Assembly: GCA_963989385.1 (NCBI GenBank)
Contig: OZ022501.1
Location: 2,056,001 to 2,120,000 of the forward strand
Reading direction: 5' to 3'
DNA from: Ctena decussata
Lineage: Eukaryota > Mollusca > Bivalvia > Lucinida > Lucinidae
DNA: 64,000 bases
The notes under the pieces were generated by a model. The model did no database searches, was not told the origin of the DNA, and was given only the letters and a program-made list of their open reading frames with translations. Of the stretch, positions 10,901 to 22,860 are shown piece after piece (position 1 is the stretch's first letter; each line of letters begins with the position of its first letter). The translations under genes and the position numbers were made by a program.

Positions 10901-10901
<1 letters not shown>

Positions 10902-10955
<54 letters not shown>
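10902..10955 (+). repeat. (AC)n microsatellite
   Basis: 27 AC repeats, uninterrupted. Confidence 0.95.
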
Positions 10956-10957
<2 letters not shown>

Positions 10958-11006
10958 TTTGAAGAAAATATATAAATCTTCTACGCCGCCTAAGCGAGAA
11001 AAACAC

Positions 11007-11095
11007 CCTGGCCGCGGCAGAACTCGAGTCATCAACCTTCTCGGCACCACTGAGCAGTGATCAGGACAGCTCTGCCAACTGAGCTTTTCTGGCAT
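11007..11095 (-). other. tRNA-like (SINE head) fragment
   Basis: The minus strand reads aaagctcagttggcagagc (A-box-like) and later gactcgagttctgccgcgg (B-box-like), with spacing near that of a tRNA. It does not form a clean cloverleaf and runs into the AC repeat, so a retroposon fragment is more likely than a working tRNA gene. Confidence 0.45.
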
Positions 11096-12029
11096 TGGAC
11101 GACCATGTGGCCACGTCGTTCAGTTGGTAGAGTTAGTACCGCAGTCTCACCTGCATTTGGAAGGCCGCTGAATATTGTTTTTATCTCAGCTCTTTACTAC
11201 ACGATATTCTATTGTAAATTTTTATATATGGAGCAATAGAATGGTCTGTATATAATGAAAAGGCTGGTCTTTTAATGACCAACAAGTATTTCGTCTTCCA
11301 TTTATGCACCACAATCAAAGTGTGAGACATGCTTTAATCTTGCTATTCAATCTATGCGCAATAAAGTATCATACTGACTACTCATTTTGTAATTTGCGTT
11401 GTCAGAAAAAATCAGGCGCTTAAAATCTATTGTAGGAGCGAATCCGGGACTTGTAGGAAAAAATCCGGGATTTATGACAAATTAAAGTTTGCTGACAAAC
11501 CCATTTATATCATTGTAAAGTGTCAAAAAATAATATAATATGTTTCCCAACACCGATTTATGATTAGAAATATTTTTCCCTATGGTAAACTTCGAAGACA
11601 TAGACAGAGCGGCCAGTTCATCAAGATGTACCCTAAATGAAAATTTCCGAGTTTAATTTATCTGTTGACAACGTTTAACACTTGTATTGTACCTAATCTG
11701 CCTTACATCTACCAGGAATACGCTTAAGATTTGTAAATTAATGGTTTAATTGACAAAATTCACCAGTTTGTCGCATCAGTTTTGTGTTATGACGTCAGGG
11801 AGAAAAAAATCATTGAAAATTTGGAAAAAAATCCGGGACCATTGTCAGAAACAACCGTTGACAATTGTCAGAAAATCACCGCCTACCGGGACTAAGCAAC
11901 CACCCAGTGAGTTTAGAAGTTGAAAAGTTAACATATTAAGTTCGAGTGAAATTCAGGTGAACGTTGATAGAAGGCAGGATTTAGTGTAAGATTTCTCGAA
12001 AGGCTTACATTTTCAGCCAGCCCTTTTTA

Positions 12030-12110
12030 GGGCCCCGCCAGACGAAGTCTGCGGAGGCCATATAGTAATCACCTTGTCCGTCCGTCCGTCTGTCCGTCCG
12101 TCAGCTTTTC
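12030..12110 (+). repeat. Palindrome and GTCC-run leading the minisatellite
   Basis: ggccccgccagacg/cgtctgcggaggcc-type palindrome (about 12031-12061), then a run of gtccgtccgtc at about 12078-12103. The same association (GACG/GTCC run at the edge of a long-period array) occurs at 34203-34245. Confidence 0.7.
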
Positions 12111-12114
12111 ATTT

Positions 12115-13555
12115 CCGGGCCATGACTCTGAAACCGTTTATGATATTTTCTCGAAACTTTGTACAAATATAAAGCATCATCAGACAATGTGCAGAGTACA
12201 AGAACCATAACTCTACCTACATTTATCATGGAATTATTCCGTCCGTCTGTCCGTCCGCCAGCTTTTCATGTCCGGGTCATAACTCTGAAACCGTTGGAGA
12301 TATTTTCTTGAAATTTTGTACAAATATAAAACATCATCAGACAATGTGCAGAGAACAAGAACCATAACTCTACGTACATTTTACGGAATTATGCCCCTGT
12401 GTTATTTTAAGTATGGAAATTGTGTCCGGTCCATAACTCTGGAACCACTTGTGACATTTTCTTGAACTTGGTATAAATATAAAGCATCATCAGACAATGT
12501 GCAGAGAAAATAAAAACCATAACTTCATCTACATTTTTTACGGAATTATGCCCCTTTATAATTTTGTGTATGGAAATCATGTCCGCTTCATAACTCTGAA
12601 ACCCTTTAAGATATTTTCATGAAACTTGGTACAAATATTAAGTATTATCAGACAATGTGCATAGAATAAGTACCATAACTTCACTAACATCTTTTGTGAA
12701 ATTATGCCCCTTTGTAATTTTAAGTTTGGAAATCGCGTCCGGTCCATAACTCTGTAACCATTTGAGATATTTTTTCGAACCTTGGTACAAATATAATGCA
12801 TCATCATATGATGTGAAGAGAACAAGAACCATAACTCCATCTACAATTTTACTGAATTATGCCCCTTTGTTATTTTAAGTTTGGAAATCACGTCCGCTCT
12901 ATAACTCTAGGACCACTCAAAATATTTTCAGGAAACTTAATACAAGTATAAAGCATCATCAGCTAAAATGTGCAGAGAACAAGAACCGTAACTCCACCTG
13001 CATTTTTTATGGAATTATGCCCCGTACTTTTTAGTATGGAAAATCGTGTCTGCTCTATAACTTTAAAACCCTCAAAGATGTTTTCATGAATACTTTGTAC
13101 AAATATAAAGCAACATCAGATGATGTGCAGAGAAAAAGAATCATAACTTCATCTACATTTTTACAGAGATATGCCCCTTTGTAATTTTCTATATAGAAAT
13201 CATGTCTGCTCCTTAACATTAAAGCTGTTGAAGATACTTCCACAAAACTTCGTACGAATATGAAACATCATCAGACGATATGCAGAGAACAGGAACCATA
13301 ACTCAGCCTATATTTATACAGAACTTTGCCACCTTTGTAATTTTGTGTTTAGAAAATGTGTCCACTCTGTAGCTTTAAAACGGCAAAAGATATTTTCACA
13401 TAAGTTGTTACAAATATAAAGCATATCAGATAATTTGCACAGAATAAGAAATCTAACCCCATCTACATTTTTACAGAATTATGCCCCTTAGTAATTTTAG
13501 TATAGAAACTGTAGCCAGTCTATAACTTTAAAACTGAAAGGTTTTATTGTTATTT
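12115..13555 (+). repeat. Minisatellite, ~155 bp period, about 9 units
   Basis: The unit contains ccataactctgaaacc, gatattttc, acaaatataaagcatcatcag, acaatgtgcagagaa and aattatgcccctt. The word catcatcaga recurs about every 153-158 bp. Identity falls toward the 3' end, so the array is decaying from one side. Short open frames in it are by-products. Confidence 0.9.
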
Positions 13556-14160
13556 CCAGTTGGTGACACGTGACTTAAATGCCATCAATTGTCCAATATA
13601 AGGGCGAGGCTCTATAAGTTAACATTTTTCAATTTATTATTTTATTTATTTATTTATTTATTTTTTTTTTTTTTTGTTATCCCGTCTTCATAGCATCAGT
13701 GGCAGTAAGTTTGTTTTTTTTTTTAAATAATTTCAGTTTGTTTCAGTTTGAATTGTTTAAGGTGTATTTGTACAGCTTTGTTTCGCTCTTTTTCTACAAA
13801 GTGGGGGGGGGGCAACTTTTGTGACTTCCAGTTTGCAGATGGGGCGATGAACTCCTTTCGAAAATGTTTGAAGACATATAATCCGTATCAGCTTGTGATT
13901 ATTACTTGGAAGCTGATCCCTATTTTGAAACAGAAGCAAAAAAGGAAAATGACAGGAGTTGCTTCCTATCCATTTGCATCAAAGATTCCGTGAAACTTAT
14001 ACTACTGTTTTCGATTCTTTCGTTTCAGCCCGGAATCGACGAGTGTTAGAGCTGTAATACTACAGCTGTTCATATCAGTTCATAAAGCTCTAATAGTTTC
14101 CGAAAGTGTATATGCAATACTTGCCTTCAACATCACATTATACACACCTGCTTAACTATG
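13556..14160. other. Unassigned, T-rich stretch
   Basis: A tttattta/T-run at about 13637-13677; otherwise nothing recognised. Confidence 0.4.
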
Positions 14161-14164
14161 TTTT

Positions 14165-14340
14165 CAAGGATGTTACGAAACGAAAAAGAGCTGTTACGAA
14201 ACGAAAATGAGTCATAGTTACCAAACGACCTAATGACGTTACGAAATGAAAAGAGCTGTTACGAAGCAAAAAAGAGTCATAGTTACCAAACGACCTGGTC
14301 ATCAACCATGAATCATTTTCGTTTTGTAACAGCTCTTGTA
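14165..14340. repeat. Short direct and inverted repeats (gttacgaaacgaaa)
   Basis: Direct units gagctgttacgaaacgaaa and gagtcatagttaccaaacgacc occur twice, and an inverted copy (ttcgttttgtaacagctc) closes the region at 14317-14334. Probably a small fold-back. Confidence 0.65.
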
Positions 14341-14422
14341 CGTGTATATACTTAGTTAACCAGGTGTGTTATCTGTCACCTAAAAAATAAACAGCAAAGT
14401 GACCTTAAAATTCTATCAGAAG

Positions 14423-14496
14423 AGTTAGTTTGTTAGTTCAGTTAGTTTAGTTTAGTTTAGTTAGTAAGTTGGTTCGTTAGTTAGTTAGTTAGTTAC

Positions 14497-14593
<97 letters not shown>

Positions 14594-14612
14594 AAGTTAG
14601 TTAGTTAGTTAA
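14423..14612 (+). repeat. (GTTA)n tetranucleotide array
   Basis: About 190 bp of ttag/gtta repeats, almost perfect from 14490. Confidence 0.95.
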
Positions 14613-16419
14613 TGCCTATATTAAAATATTTTTGTTCTAATATTGAAAGTCTTTAGGTGTACAAAGGAAGAGTTTGTATACATTCACTTTCGTCTTTTTT
14701 CTCCATCAATTATATACAGCGTACGGAAAAGGACGGAATCAACACTTAAGAAAATTCTTCCAATGCAGGGATTAAATCAACAATGTTTAAATGCATAGTA
14801 CTCTTGTGTTGTCTTATAAATCTCATGTGTATTGAAAATCGAATTAAGTCTGGTTCTGTCAGTTTTATAACATTATAGCTACCCTATATCCAAATGAAAA
14901 ATTCTTGGCAATGTTTCATAAAAGCTATTCTGAAAATAGTAGCTTGCATTATAAATAATTTTTCTCACATTTAGATGCATTTGTTTTATTAAAACGAGTA
15001 ATAAAGTGCGATGGGTTCATTATAAGTATGGGAAAATAAGTTCAAGAAATTTGCATTGCTGCTTTTTCCGAAGAATCAAGTGTGAAGATTTCATTAAGCT
15101 AAAGATTTTTTTTTTCTGTTTTTTGCGCAGTTCCAGTTCAACCTGTTCTTAAAGTTGAAGTTGCTACCAATTTACATTACATGTATGAGTGTTATATTTG
15201 TGTATCTTCATAAAAGCCTGATGAACTACGTTATATAAAGCAAGTACCGAGAAAAAACATTGTCTTCCGATGCCACATGAAACGCTAAACTTGCAAGCGC
15301 AAAGTCTATCTACATGTATAATAGTTCCATTCGAGCCAAACCGCAAAACTAGTATTATGAGCGCAACCTTGCCCTATCTCCTGATTCAGCGCCGAAAACA
15401 AGGAGCTGATCGGTCTACGCGCGAGCGCTATTCTTTAAAATCACGACCATTACCTGTCGAAAGATTAGTTCATGGAAAGGTCATGCATAATTAATGGATG
15501 TAAAAATCAGATTTTTGTTTTACAGCAATTATATGCTGTATGACTGAACAGCTGCTGAGCTAACAGAGAAGAGGGCGTTTGTACTTTTGCATAACTTGGT
15601 CCTAGTTTGCGTTTAACATCAGGAGGAGATACAATGTTCGCCACCCATAGAAATCGCGTACAGTTGTCCGCTCGATGAAATAAATTTCACAGTTCATTGA
15701 AAGAACAAAATAGCCTCTGTATATAATTGAAGTTCTTCCACGTTTTTTTCTGAACATGTTACTTCAGTCATAAACGCATCTTTCGTCCATACATCTGTTC
15801 AAACTATGATGATTACTTTCTCACATGTTTCTGTCGTTGGTGGCTATAGTGCATGCTAGTTAATTGAGTTGTAACATGTTAAATATTTCTACAGACCTTT
15901 TTTCTTGCCGGTCAGTTTAGACTCTGTAAGGTTAATTGATTGACATGAATAGTTCTTTAGCGGAACTGTTTCAGAGTTTATGTAATTTAGTTTATGCATT
16001 TACTTATTGCGTGGAAACAGTGTTACTGATAGACTGAATTCAACCGTCGACGATGCTAGAAAATCTATTAGCCATATTTCCTTGTAAAATTCTTCATTTA
16101 CTGAAGACAGTAAGCTTATGACTAAGACTTGGACTTTCCAGTAGGATAAATGCTTCAGAGTTAAAATAAAAAAAAATATATATTTTTTTTTTACTTTTAC
16201 ACATATGACTGACAAGTTTACCCAAGTAACTATATAATATTTCAAGCTTCAGATATATGCAATTGCAAAATTCTTCCCAAACGGAACTAAATAAACAAAC
16301 ACTTACAATCTGTGGACTATGGCGACTCCATACTGAAAAGCGAAGAGTCGTTAATTTTTTAATGAGTTTTACGACCCATATAAGAATATTTCACTTACAT
16401 CGAGCTGGAGGACGAAAAC
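14613..16419. other. Unassigned sequence
   Basis: About 1.8 kb of AT-rich DNA. Open frames are below about 80 codons with no recognisable motif. No repeat shared with the rest of the window was seen. Confidence 0.4.
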
Positions 16420-16796
16420 CGGAGCTCAAGGGGGAAACCATCTGACTTTCCGTAAGCAAAACTTGGCTTTCTAAATTTTCACACAGGCGCCGGACGAGGC
16501 CGGCCGAAACCCACAGCGATGAGAGACTTGGGGCCGTATTCATTAAACGACTTAAGTGGTTGCTATGCTGTTGCTAAGGCTAAGTTCTTTGAAGGAGATT
16601 CCCTACAACTATGAAATTTGCTCTGGAGGAACAGTCTTACAAAGACTGTTCCTCCAGACCAAATTTCATAGTTGTAGGGAATTTCCTTTATAGATATTTA
16701 GCCTTAGCAACCGCATAGCAACGATTTAAGTGGCTTTATGAATACGGCCCCTAATGTTTAAAGTCAACGCTGTTATCGACTAGGCCGCGGACCCCG
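16420..16796 (-). mobile_element. Meta-SINE-like element split by a family B MITE
   Basis: The minus strand from 16796 reads ggggtccgcggcctagtcg, then aacagcgttgactttaaac, and, after the MITE, agtctctcatcgctgtgggtttcgg. This resembles the tRNA-derived head of SINEs common in bivalves. The body words (cggaaagtcagatggtttcc near 16430-16452) also fit. The palindrome at 16530-16751 interrupts the head, so it inserted later. Assignment is from remembered consensus. Confidence 0.55.
16530..16751. mobile_element. Palindromic MITE family B, copy 2
   Basis: About 222 bp near-perfect palindrome ggggccgtattca...gaatacggcccc, centred on ttacaaagactg. Inserted in a SINE head. Confidence 0.9.
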
Positions 16797-17544
16797 TCAA
16801 TTGGAACATTGCCGCTCTGGGCCAATTCCGTGATTCACGGATTTGGCCGAGAGGTGTTCCGATTGGGTCCCCCGTATGTTTCAAGCTGATCTCAGATATG
16901 CAAGAGAAATTTTCTTGCTTCGTAGCACGAGCAGCTGTTGTGATTGAACTTAATGTGTATGGGTACACGGCGGCCATCTTTCTACGCCGTTTTTGTAATG
17001 GGAAACAATTATTATGACATCCCTTTTGCTTCCCGGGACGAAAGAACTCTTCCAAAACCAGCCTGAGTTGCACATATTCTGAAATCCTGCAATTTCACCC
17101 ATGACCTTTATTATAGCATATATTAATGATAACAAAGTCCACGGTAAAAGAATCACTTGTACAATTAGTTAGAAATACGAGTTAAACTGAAATGGGGTCT
17201 ACACCTTAAGGAAAGAATTTGTTTATGAAACTCGGTGTTCAAAAACAGAAGCGAAAAAGAAAAAAAGTGGATGCTTCCTCTGAAAGTGCACACATTCACA
17301 TTATTGCAATATTCCTGAAGTATGGCCGATGTTGTTTCTGTTTCTAAATCCTTATTACCCAGGAAATTGTGCCAATTTGTGTAATTAATCTAATCATGGA
17401 AGTCAATTAGCAGGTTTTATCTAAAAGCGATTAATTACTCAGTTCCGAATTGAAAGATACCGTGCCACAGGAACAGCGAAGACTAAAATTGGCGCAATGT
17501 GATCAAAGCTTTGCTTCTAGCTAGAAAAATCTACAGCGAAAGCT
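16797..17544. other. Unassigned sequence
   Basis: No recognised feature. Confidence 0.4.
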
Positions 17545-17869
17545 CTACACTGTATAAAATCCGTAAAGTTTACGGTAGAATAACTGGCAAACAGCTGTTA
17601 GTCCTTTTCGCGTTATTTTACGGGCATTTGCCTGTAGGCCATTGTTGGAAATCACGAAATGGAAATGTTATATTAACTTGCCGCACTCGAAAATAACTTA
17701 ATATTGTTGAAGGGTTATCTGACTAAAACGACACCAGTTCTATTCTGCCCTACTCGGCTTGATGATTCCTGCGTTTTTTACGGGCGCCCGTGAAAATAAG
17801 GGAAAAGGACTGGCAGCTGGCTGCCAGTTGTTCTACCGTAAAATCTACGGATTTTTTTTTACAGTGTAG
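17545..17869. mobile_element. Fold-back MITE with ~80 bp arms
   Basis: The left arm starts ctacactgtataaaatccgt and the right arm, reversed, starts ctacactgtaaaaa. Both continue with acggtagaa, aactggca, cagtccttttc and ttattttacgggc. No coding. The TSD could not be fixed, so the superfamily is open. Confidence 0.75.
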
Positions 17870-19326
17870 TCTAACAGCTCGTATTAACTGGCTGAGCTGG
17901 GTATTTGTTGTTCGTAGACGCTGTTAAGTCAGATTTACTCAACCTAGCGCGCAAAGAAAATGTATGTTGAACACATGAAAGACTTCAGTTACGGCGATAT
18001 GATACCGGTATGATCAACAAACGGGTAATCAGTTTGTTGAGCTTCTGAAGCCAGTTTTAGTATGATTGCACAGATGCGAAGACCTGTTCAGTTTTTTCCG
18101 TGGTTTCTGAATTACCGAAGAAAAATAAATTTACATGAACTCTAAACCAGCGTTAAAGCTTAGAAGTAATTGCCTAGAATCATCATAAATTACGCCCTTT
18201 ACAAATATCAGAAATAATATATCTTAACAGTTTCGTATGTAAACAATAGATCAATTTGCAATGTCTATGAAGCTCAGAAAACATGTGAAATCCAATCAGT
18301 CTATCGTGTCTGTCTAGGTTTAGGAGAACATGTAGGATCAGTTATGCATGTCTCATATGGTTCCAGCTAGACATGTGCCTCTTGACACATAAAGTTAGGG
18401 ATCGGATACTCGTCAAAGAATTCCAAAAGCATCGCAGAAAATCGCAAAAAAATCTTCGCTTCTATCTTCAATTTTGTTTCACTTTTAACCATATTCGGGA
18501 GCTCATAATTTCTCTAACGTGAGAGAAATTATTTGCTCCTGTCATATTGGGATCCAAAATATGTGTTTTTATGATTTATGCAATCTACTGGGCTAATGTT
18601 CAAGATCCGTTTTGATAACAAGTTGTATGACAAGATTGTCGACGTAATGGATCTGTCTGACTCCCTTTGATACGTCAATTACATGTCAACCGTTCTTGTT
18701 TCATTTCCTTCCAGATCGTCTTCCTGATTCATTTAAAATATAAGGGTACATCTTCGTGATTTTCCTCCATTTTTACAAATGGAGATAGACATTTTTATGT
18801 CTCTGTTAACAGATCGATTTTTGCTTCAAAATAAATCATTAACAGTCCTTCATTTTTATGGAACTTTCTCGAAACGACCTAGCCAGCGATGTAAGACAGG
18901 TCGTCTGCCTTTCATTTTAACTATTTTTATCCAATGTAGATAGTTAAATACTAGTAGGGTTTCGTGTTTTTATGTGTCTCAATTGCATCTTTGAAAGGTT
19001 ATTCTAGCAATTTTAAATGACACATCGTCTTTTTAAGCATTCTACATGATCACTTAAGAAGACGTTGGCAGCAACTGAACTTCAAACAAGAAACTTGAAT
19101 CCATTAACTGACACTAATTCAAGGTTAGGAATTCCTTGCGGGTTAAGAAGCCCGTTTTTAGACCTAGTGGAACTATGTTACTGAAGGGCTGTTGAAATGG
19201 CACTCCTGTCGCCTACGTTATCAAACACAAACTGGTTTGCACCATGTGAAAAAGTGCCTTATACCGTAAAATAAAAAAAAATGGACAACTTACTAATTAC
19301 GTTAGTGGCCTCTATCGAAGAATAGT
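17870..19326. other. Unassigned sequence
   Basis: AT-rich. A small palindrome ggagctcataatttctctaa/gagagaaattatttgctcc sits at about 18499-18541. No gene found. Confidence 0.4.
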
Positions 19327-19564
19327 TGAGCCGCGACACGACAAAAGCAACAATGTGGTAGTGCGCCCAGCGCAGACTCAGATTAGCCTGGGCATCTGCC
19401 CAGTCTGATCAGAGTCTTCGCTGTCCGCATGAAGGTAGCTTAGACCCTTAGCTACAATTTGAGCACTTAAACAAAGAGTCTGACAAACTGGGAGGATGCC
19501 CAGGCTGATCTAAGTCTGCACTGGGCGCACAGCCACGTTGTTGGTTTCTCGTGTTGCGGCTCAG
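19327..19564. mobile_element. Palindromic MITE family A, full copy
   Basis: Starts tgagccgcgacacg and ends ...ttgcggctca. Contains the two internal hairpins (cagcctgggcat/gcccagtctgatcag and its mirror) and the central tagcttaga..tagcta loop. Length 238 bp. Confidence 0.92.
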
Positions 19565-20189
19565 TTGGTTTCACAAAGAGGCAGTGCCTCTTGAAGATGC
19601 AGCTGGAACTTCATAGAATGTCCTTCAGCATTCTGGTATGGGTCCTATCTGTCCCAATACTTAGAATGCGAACGAAATCGGTGCAGATGCGCACTCTGAT
19701 TTGAAACGATTTACTCTTACATACTTCAAGCGAAATCATTAATTTTCAAACAAGCCCTTTGTTATTGCACGGCCCGTCAATGTTGGGCGGTAGGCCAATT
19801 TTGCTTAGTGCTCTGTACTGTTCTGTTTCAATTCTCGTAACGACGTTCCCCAACAAAAAAATGAACATCTCTTTTTACCTATTTTGTATTTCTTATTACA
19901 AAACACAACGGGCAGCTATACAGGTGGCCACAAAGCTACACAAAATCAAGAACAACGTCAGGACTGCCACCTTAGAACGGCTAGTGGTACAATTTAAAAA
20001 TATTTTTTACTATCGAGGTCCCGATGCAATTTATAATACAAAAATACATAAAAGGCTCAGATCGCGTAATGACTCCTTAACTCAATCAAATTTGTTTTGA
20101 TGGAAACGCTGGTCTGGGTCTTAGCTCTTCGCAAATGTCCTAGTGCTCTATTGTCTCAGACTATCAGTTGGCCTTTCCGCCCGTCCCAA
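19565..20189. other. Unassigned sequence
   Basis: Open frame 19759-20100 (113 codons) shows no known motif and has poor coding character. Treated as chance. Confidence 0.4.
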
Positions 20190-20204
20190 CTCATTTTCAT
20201 TGAA

Positions 20205-20471
20205 TAGATGGATGGCAGTATGACGCGATTTTGCGTCCTTTTCAATAATATTTTAATCATATCAGGACGATGGGAGGGTAAAAAAGAAAGGCTGTGCGCA
20301 ATGGAAAAGTAAGTAGGAAAGTTCTCAGGAACTGACACAATTTAATCCCAGATCCCACTCAAGACAGCATATGGGAATTTACGGTTGAGAAGATTTCACC
20401 TCGAGCGGGACTCAAACCCGAAACCCCTAGATCAGTAAGCCAGCGCCTTACCTACTGAGCTACCGGGCCTC
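20205..20471 (-). mobile_element. tRNA-derived SINE (family 1), copy 2, with TSD
   Basis: The minus strand starts with a tRNA-like head: cccggtagctcagtaggtaa (A box) and cgggtttgagtcccgc (B box). It continues through a body shared with 10582-10790 and ends in a ccatccat-type tail. It is flanked by the perfect 15 bp direct repeat ctcattttcattgaa (20190-20204 and 20472-20486), the mark of LINE-driven retroposition. The perfect TSD implies a recent insertion. Confidence 0.88.
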
Positions 20472-20486
20472 CTCATTTTCATTGAA

Positions 20487-21950
20487 AGCTATATTTATGA
20501 GTTATGTTTGTGGAAAACGTTAGAAATTTTAGTCAGGTCGCTATTATTGATCTTTCAATTATACTGACTCAAACAAGAAACGATACCAACTTCTGAGTAA
20601 CTTTGACAGTCATCTGGAGATTGTTGAACAGAAATATGACATTGGATGCATTAAACAGACATTCAGCTACCGACAGCAGAAAAGCCTTGAAACCAAATCT
20701 TTCCATATAAGAGTTACCTTGTAAAAATGATCTGGAGTGTTTTGGGTCGTACAATGGAAATGCGCGTGCGCATATGTAAAATCTTTACTGCAAATTACAG
20801 GCAATTGGGAGTGGACCTCAAAACACACTTAAAGTTTTCAATGTCTTCTTACCAGACATTACAGGCGAGGTTTGAATATCTGAAACTCTTCGATTGTCTC
20901 CCTTTGAATAAAACATATAGAGATTTTAAAAATGCCATGCTTTCTGTGCCAGTCACAATTGATTTGTAAATCCTTCAAAACTGCTTTATAATCATTGTCC
21001 CCTTATGGCAAGATGATAAGTATTGAAGAAAAGTCACACTCCTTAAACTTCTAACTGTTTTAATTTCCTATGGAGTTTCTATTGTTAGTGACATTAAACA
21101 CAGTTTCTTTTACATGAAGGAGCTTACGTCGTGGACCTTATTCTTCTTCATGAAGCGGTTAGATTTCACAATTGCTTTGCAGTCTAACAGCTCAAATGTC
21201 TATCACAATGTAGCATATACAGCTTGGGAAAATTTGTCATTGTAGAGAACACGTTTGACTTCAAAGTCCAGCAATTTCAATGTTTTGTTCTGAGAAAATG
21301 ATGATGACCCCTGTGATGTTTAAAACATTTTTGTAACATACTGAGTGTAAGAACAACAAATCAAATTGGACTGTAGCATAGACGAATGGGCACTCTTTCT
21401 TGAAAAAAATGAAAATATTGGGCCTTTGATCCCATCGTAACCAAAGTAACAAAATATAGTCATGTATCGGAACTTGTTTGAGTCAGTATATATACCGAAT
21501 GATCCTATACAATTAGATTTTAATGTCAATAGAAAACAGATATCAGGAAAAATGCAAATAAAGGCAGTAAGTTTGTTTGTGTGATGCGCTATCTTGTGCG
21601 TATTAGTTCTTGTACACATTTCATTCAGTTCAAAGAGAAAAATTAACCAGTATCAAGAGAAAAATAACCAGTAATAAAGCTTCGATTATTATCATTCCCG
21701 GAAATAAGTGCATGACAAAAGGGGTCGTTTCACATTACAAAGAGTTCGAATTCAGCACGTCGTTCGTATGCTCGCATTCTGGTGGTAGTATTCTTTCTTA
21801 ATATGATGCATTCTCTGCTAGTACAAACAGGAAATACGCTGCTCAGAATGTGTAGATGCAAAGTAATTCTGTAAGATAATTGGTTTTGCTTTCTAGGCTC
21901 AGCTTATTTGTTTACATTTACACTTGTCAGTGACCTCCTTTTACAGCAAC
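20487..21950. other. Unassigned sequence
   Basis: Only short frames without motifs. No shared repeat noticed. Confidence 0.4.
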
Positions 21951-22860
21951 TGGCTTCATACACCGATGAACGACAATTGATCACGTGACGTTGTCGTCAA
22001 GCGACGTGAAAGATAAACAAATGTCTTATAATTGGAACACGTAACGTTCGACTGGCGCTACGACTGTTTAACGTAATGGCCGAACACGTTGTTACAATCT
22101 TTTCTTCGACGCATATTTTGCATATTCTTCATTAAATTACCACGAAAACAGCACAGGAAGGGTCTAAAAATAAAGTGTAAATTTAAGAATAGAAATTTAA
22201 TTTTTCAGCGTTCATCGTGTGAAGAAGACAGTGGTCGTCGCTATAATTCTAGAAGAAGCGCTTCGCGCTTCATGGAATTTTAGCTTCGCCCACTGGCTTC
22301 ATCACAAGATGAACGCTGAAAAATCCAATTTTAATTCTTAAATAAAATCGCGTACCGTATCTTTTCGGTTATAAGACGAGGTCTTCCCTGCTGAAACGAT
22401 CTAAAATCGAGATCCGATCTTTATATTCGAAATTGTTTTGGAAGGGAAAATCATTTTACAGCTGAATAACACAAAACTAATTTACATATTTGTGGTAATT
22501 TTAGAAGGAATAAATCCCGTATCATAACCGAATTTATCACATGACGTCGCTGTTATCACGACGCCGTTTCCTATACGTTCAGTGGGGAAAGAGTTAACGT
22601 CTTGCTAGAATCAGTGGATAACATCGTGTCATAAAAATCGTATGACCACACATGTGATAAAACTTTGGCGCGTACACGTAACGTCATTGACAACGTCCAA
22701 GTCAACAATGCGTTTTCTTATTGAATTAATGGTCAGTTTGAAGGCGCTAAAATCCCATTTTAAAGTGTCATATGATAAACAGAATCTTACACGCGTGGTC
22801 ATTTCATATGAAATTAATGAAAGTCGCCGAAGGCTCGTTTCATAAATTTCACACGAAATA
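21951..22860. repeat. Dispersed fold-back repeat, related to 33005-33240
   Basis: Contains a palindrome at about 22165-22345 (ttcagcgttcatc.../gatgaacgctgaa). The part 22640-22800 (tatgaccacacatgtg, aacgtcattgacaacgtcc, gcgttttcttattga, cagaatcttacac) reappears as reverse complement at about 33005-33215. No coding. Confidence 0.75.

Larger units (their letters stand above)
9455..11909. mobile_element. Non-autonomous DNA transposon with long TIRs and 5 bp TSD
   Basis: The ends are inverted repeats: cactgggtggttgcttagt... at 9455 and ...actaagcaaccacccagtg ending at 11909, matching for about 55 bp. It is flanked by a perfect agttt at 9450-9454 and 11910-11914. Subterminal repeats tcccggattttttcctac (9736-9778, two copies) recur inverted near 11454-11471, like transposase-binding repeats. 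No transposase frame. The interior holds a SINE (10582-10790), an AC microsatellite and a tRNA-like piece. The 5 bp TSD does not fit EnSpm (3 bp) or hAT (8 bp). A CAC start with 5 bp TSD recalls Transib, but the family is unproven. Confidence 0.85.

Noticed and set aside
10771..11095. Frames of repeated Cys-Val or Val-Cys
   Set aside because: Translation of the AC/GT microsatellite.
12115..13555. CRISPR-like array
   Set aside because: Whole units are tandem and diverged, with no short constant repeat and unique spacers; eukaryotic minisatellite.
20400..20471. tRNA gene on the minus strand
   Set aside because: Has A and B boxes, but continues into a SINE body, ends in a simple-repeat tail and is flanked by a target duplication, so it is a retroposon head. 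The same applies to 10700-10790 and 58700-58775.
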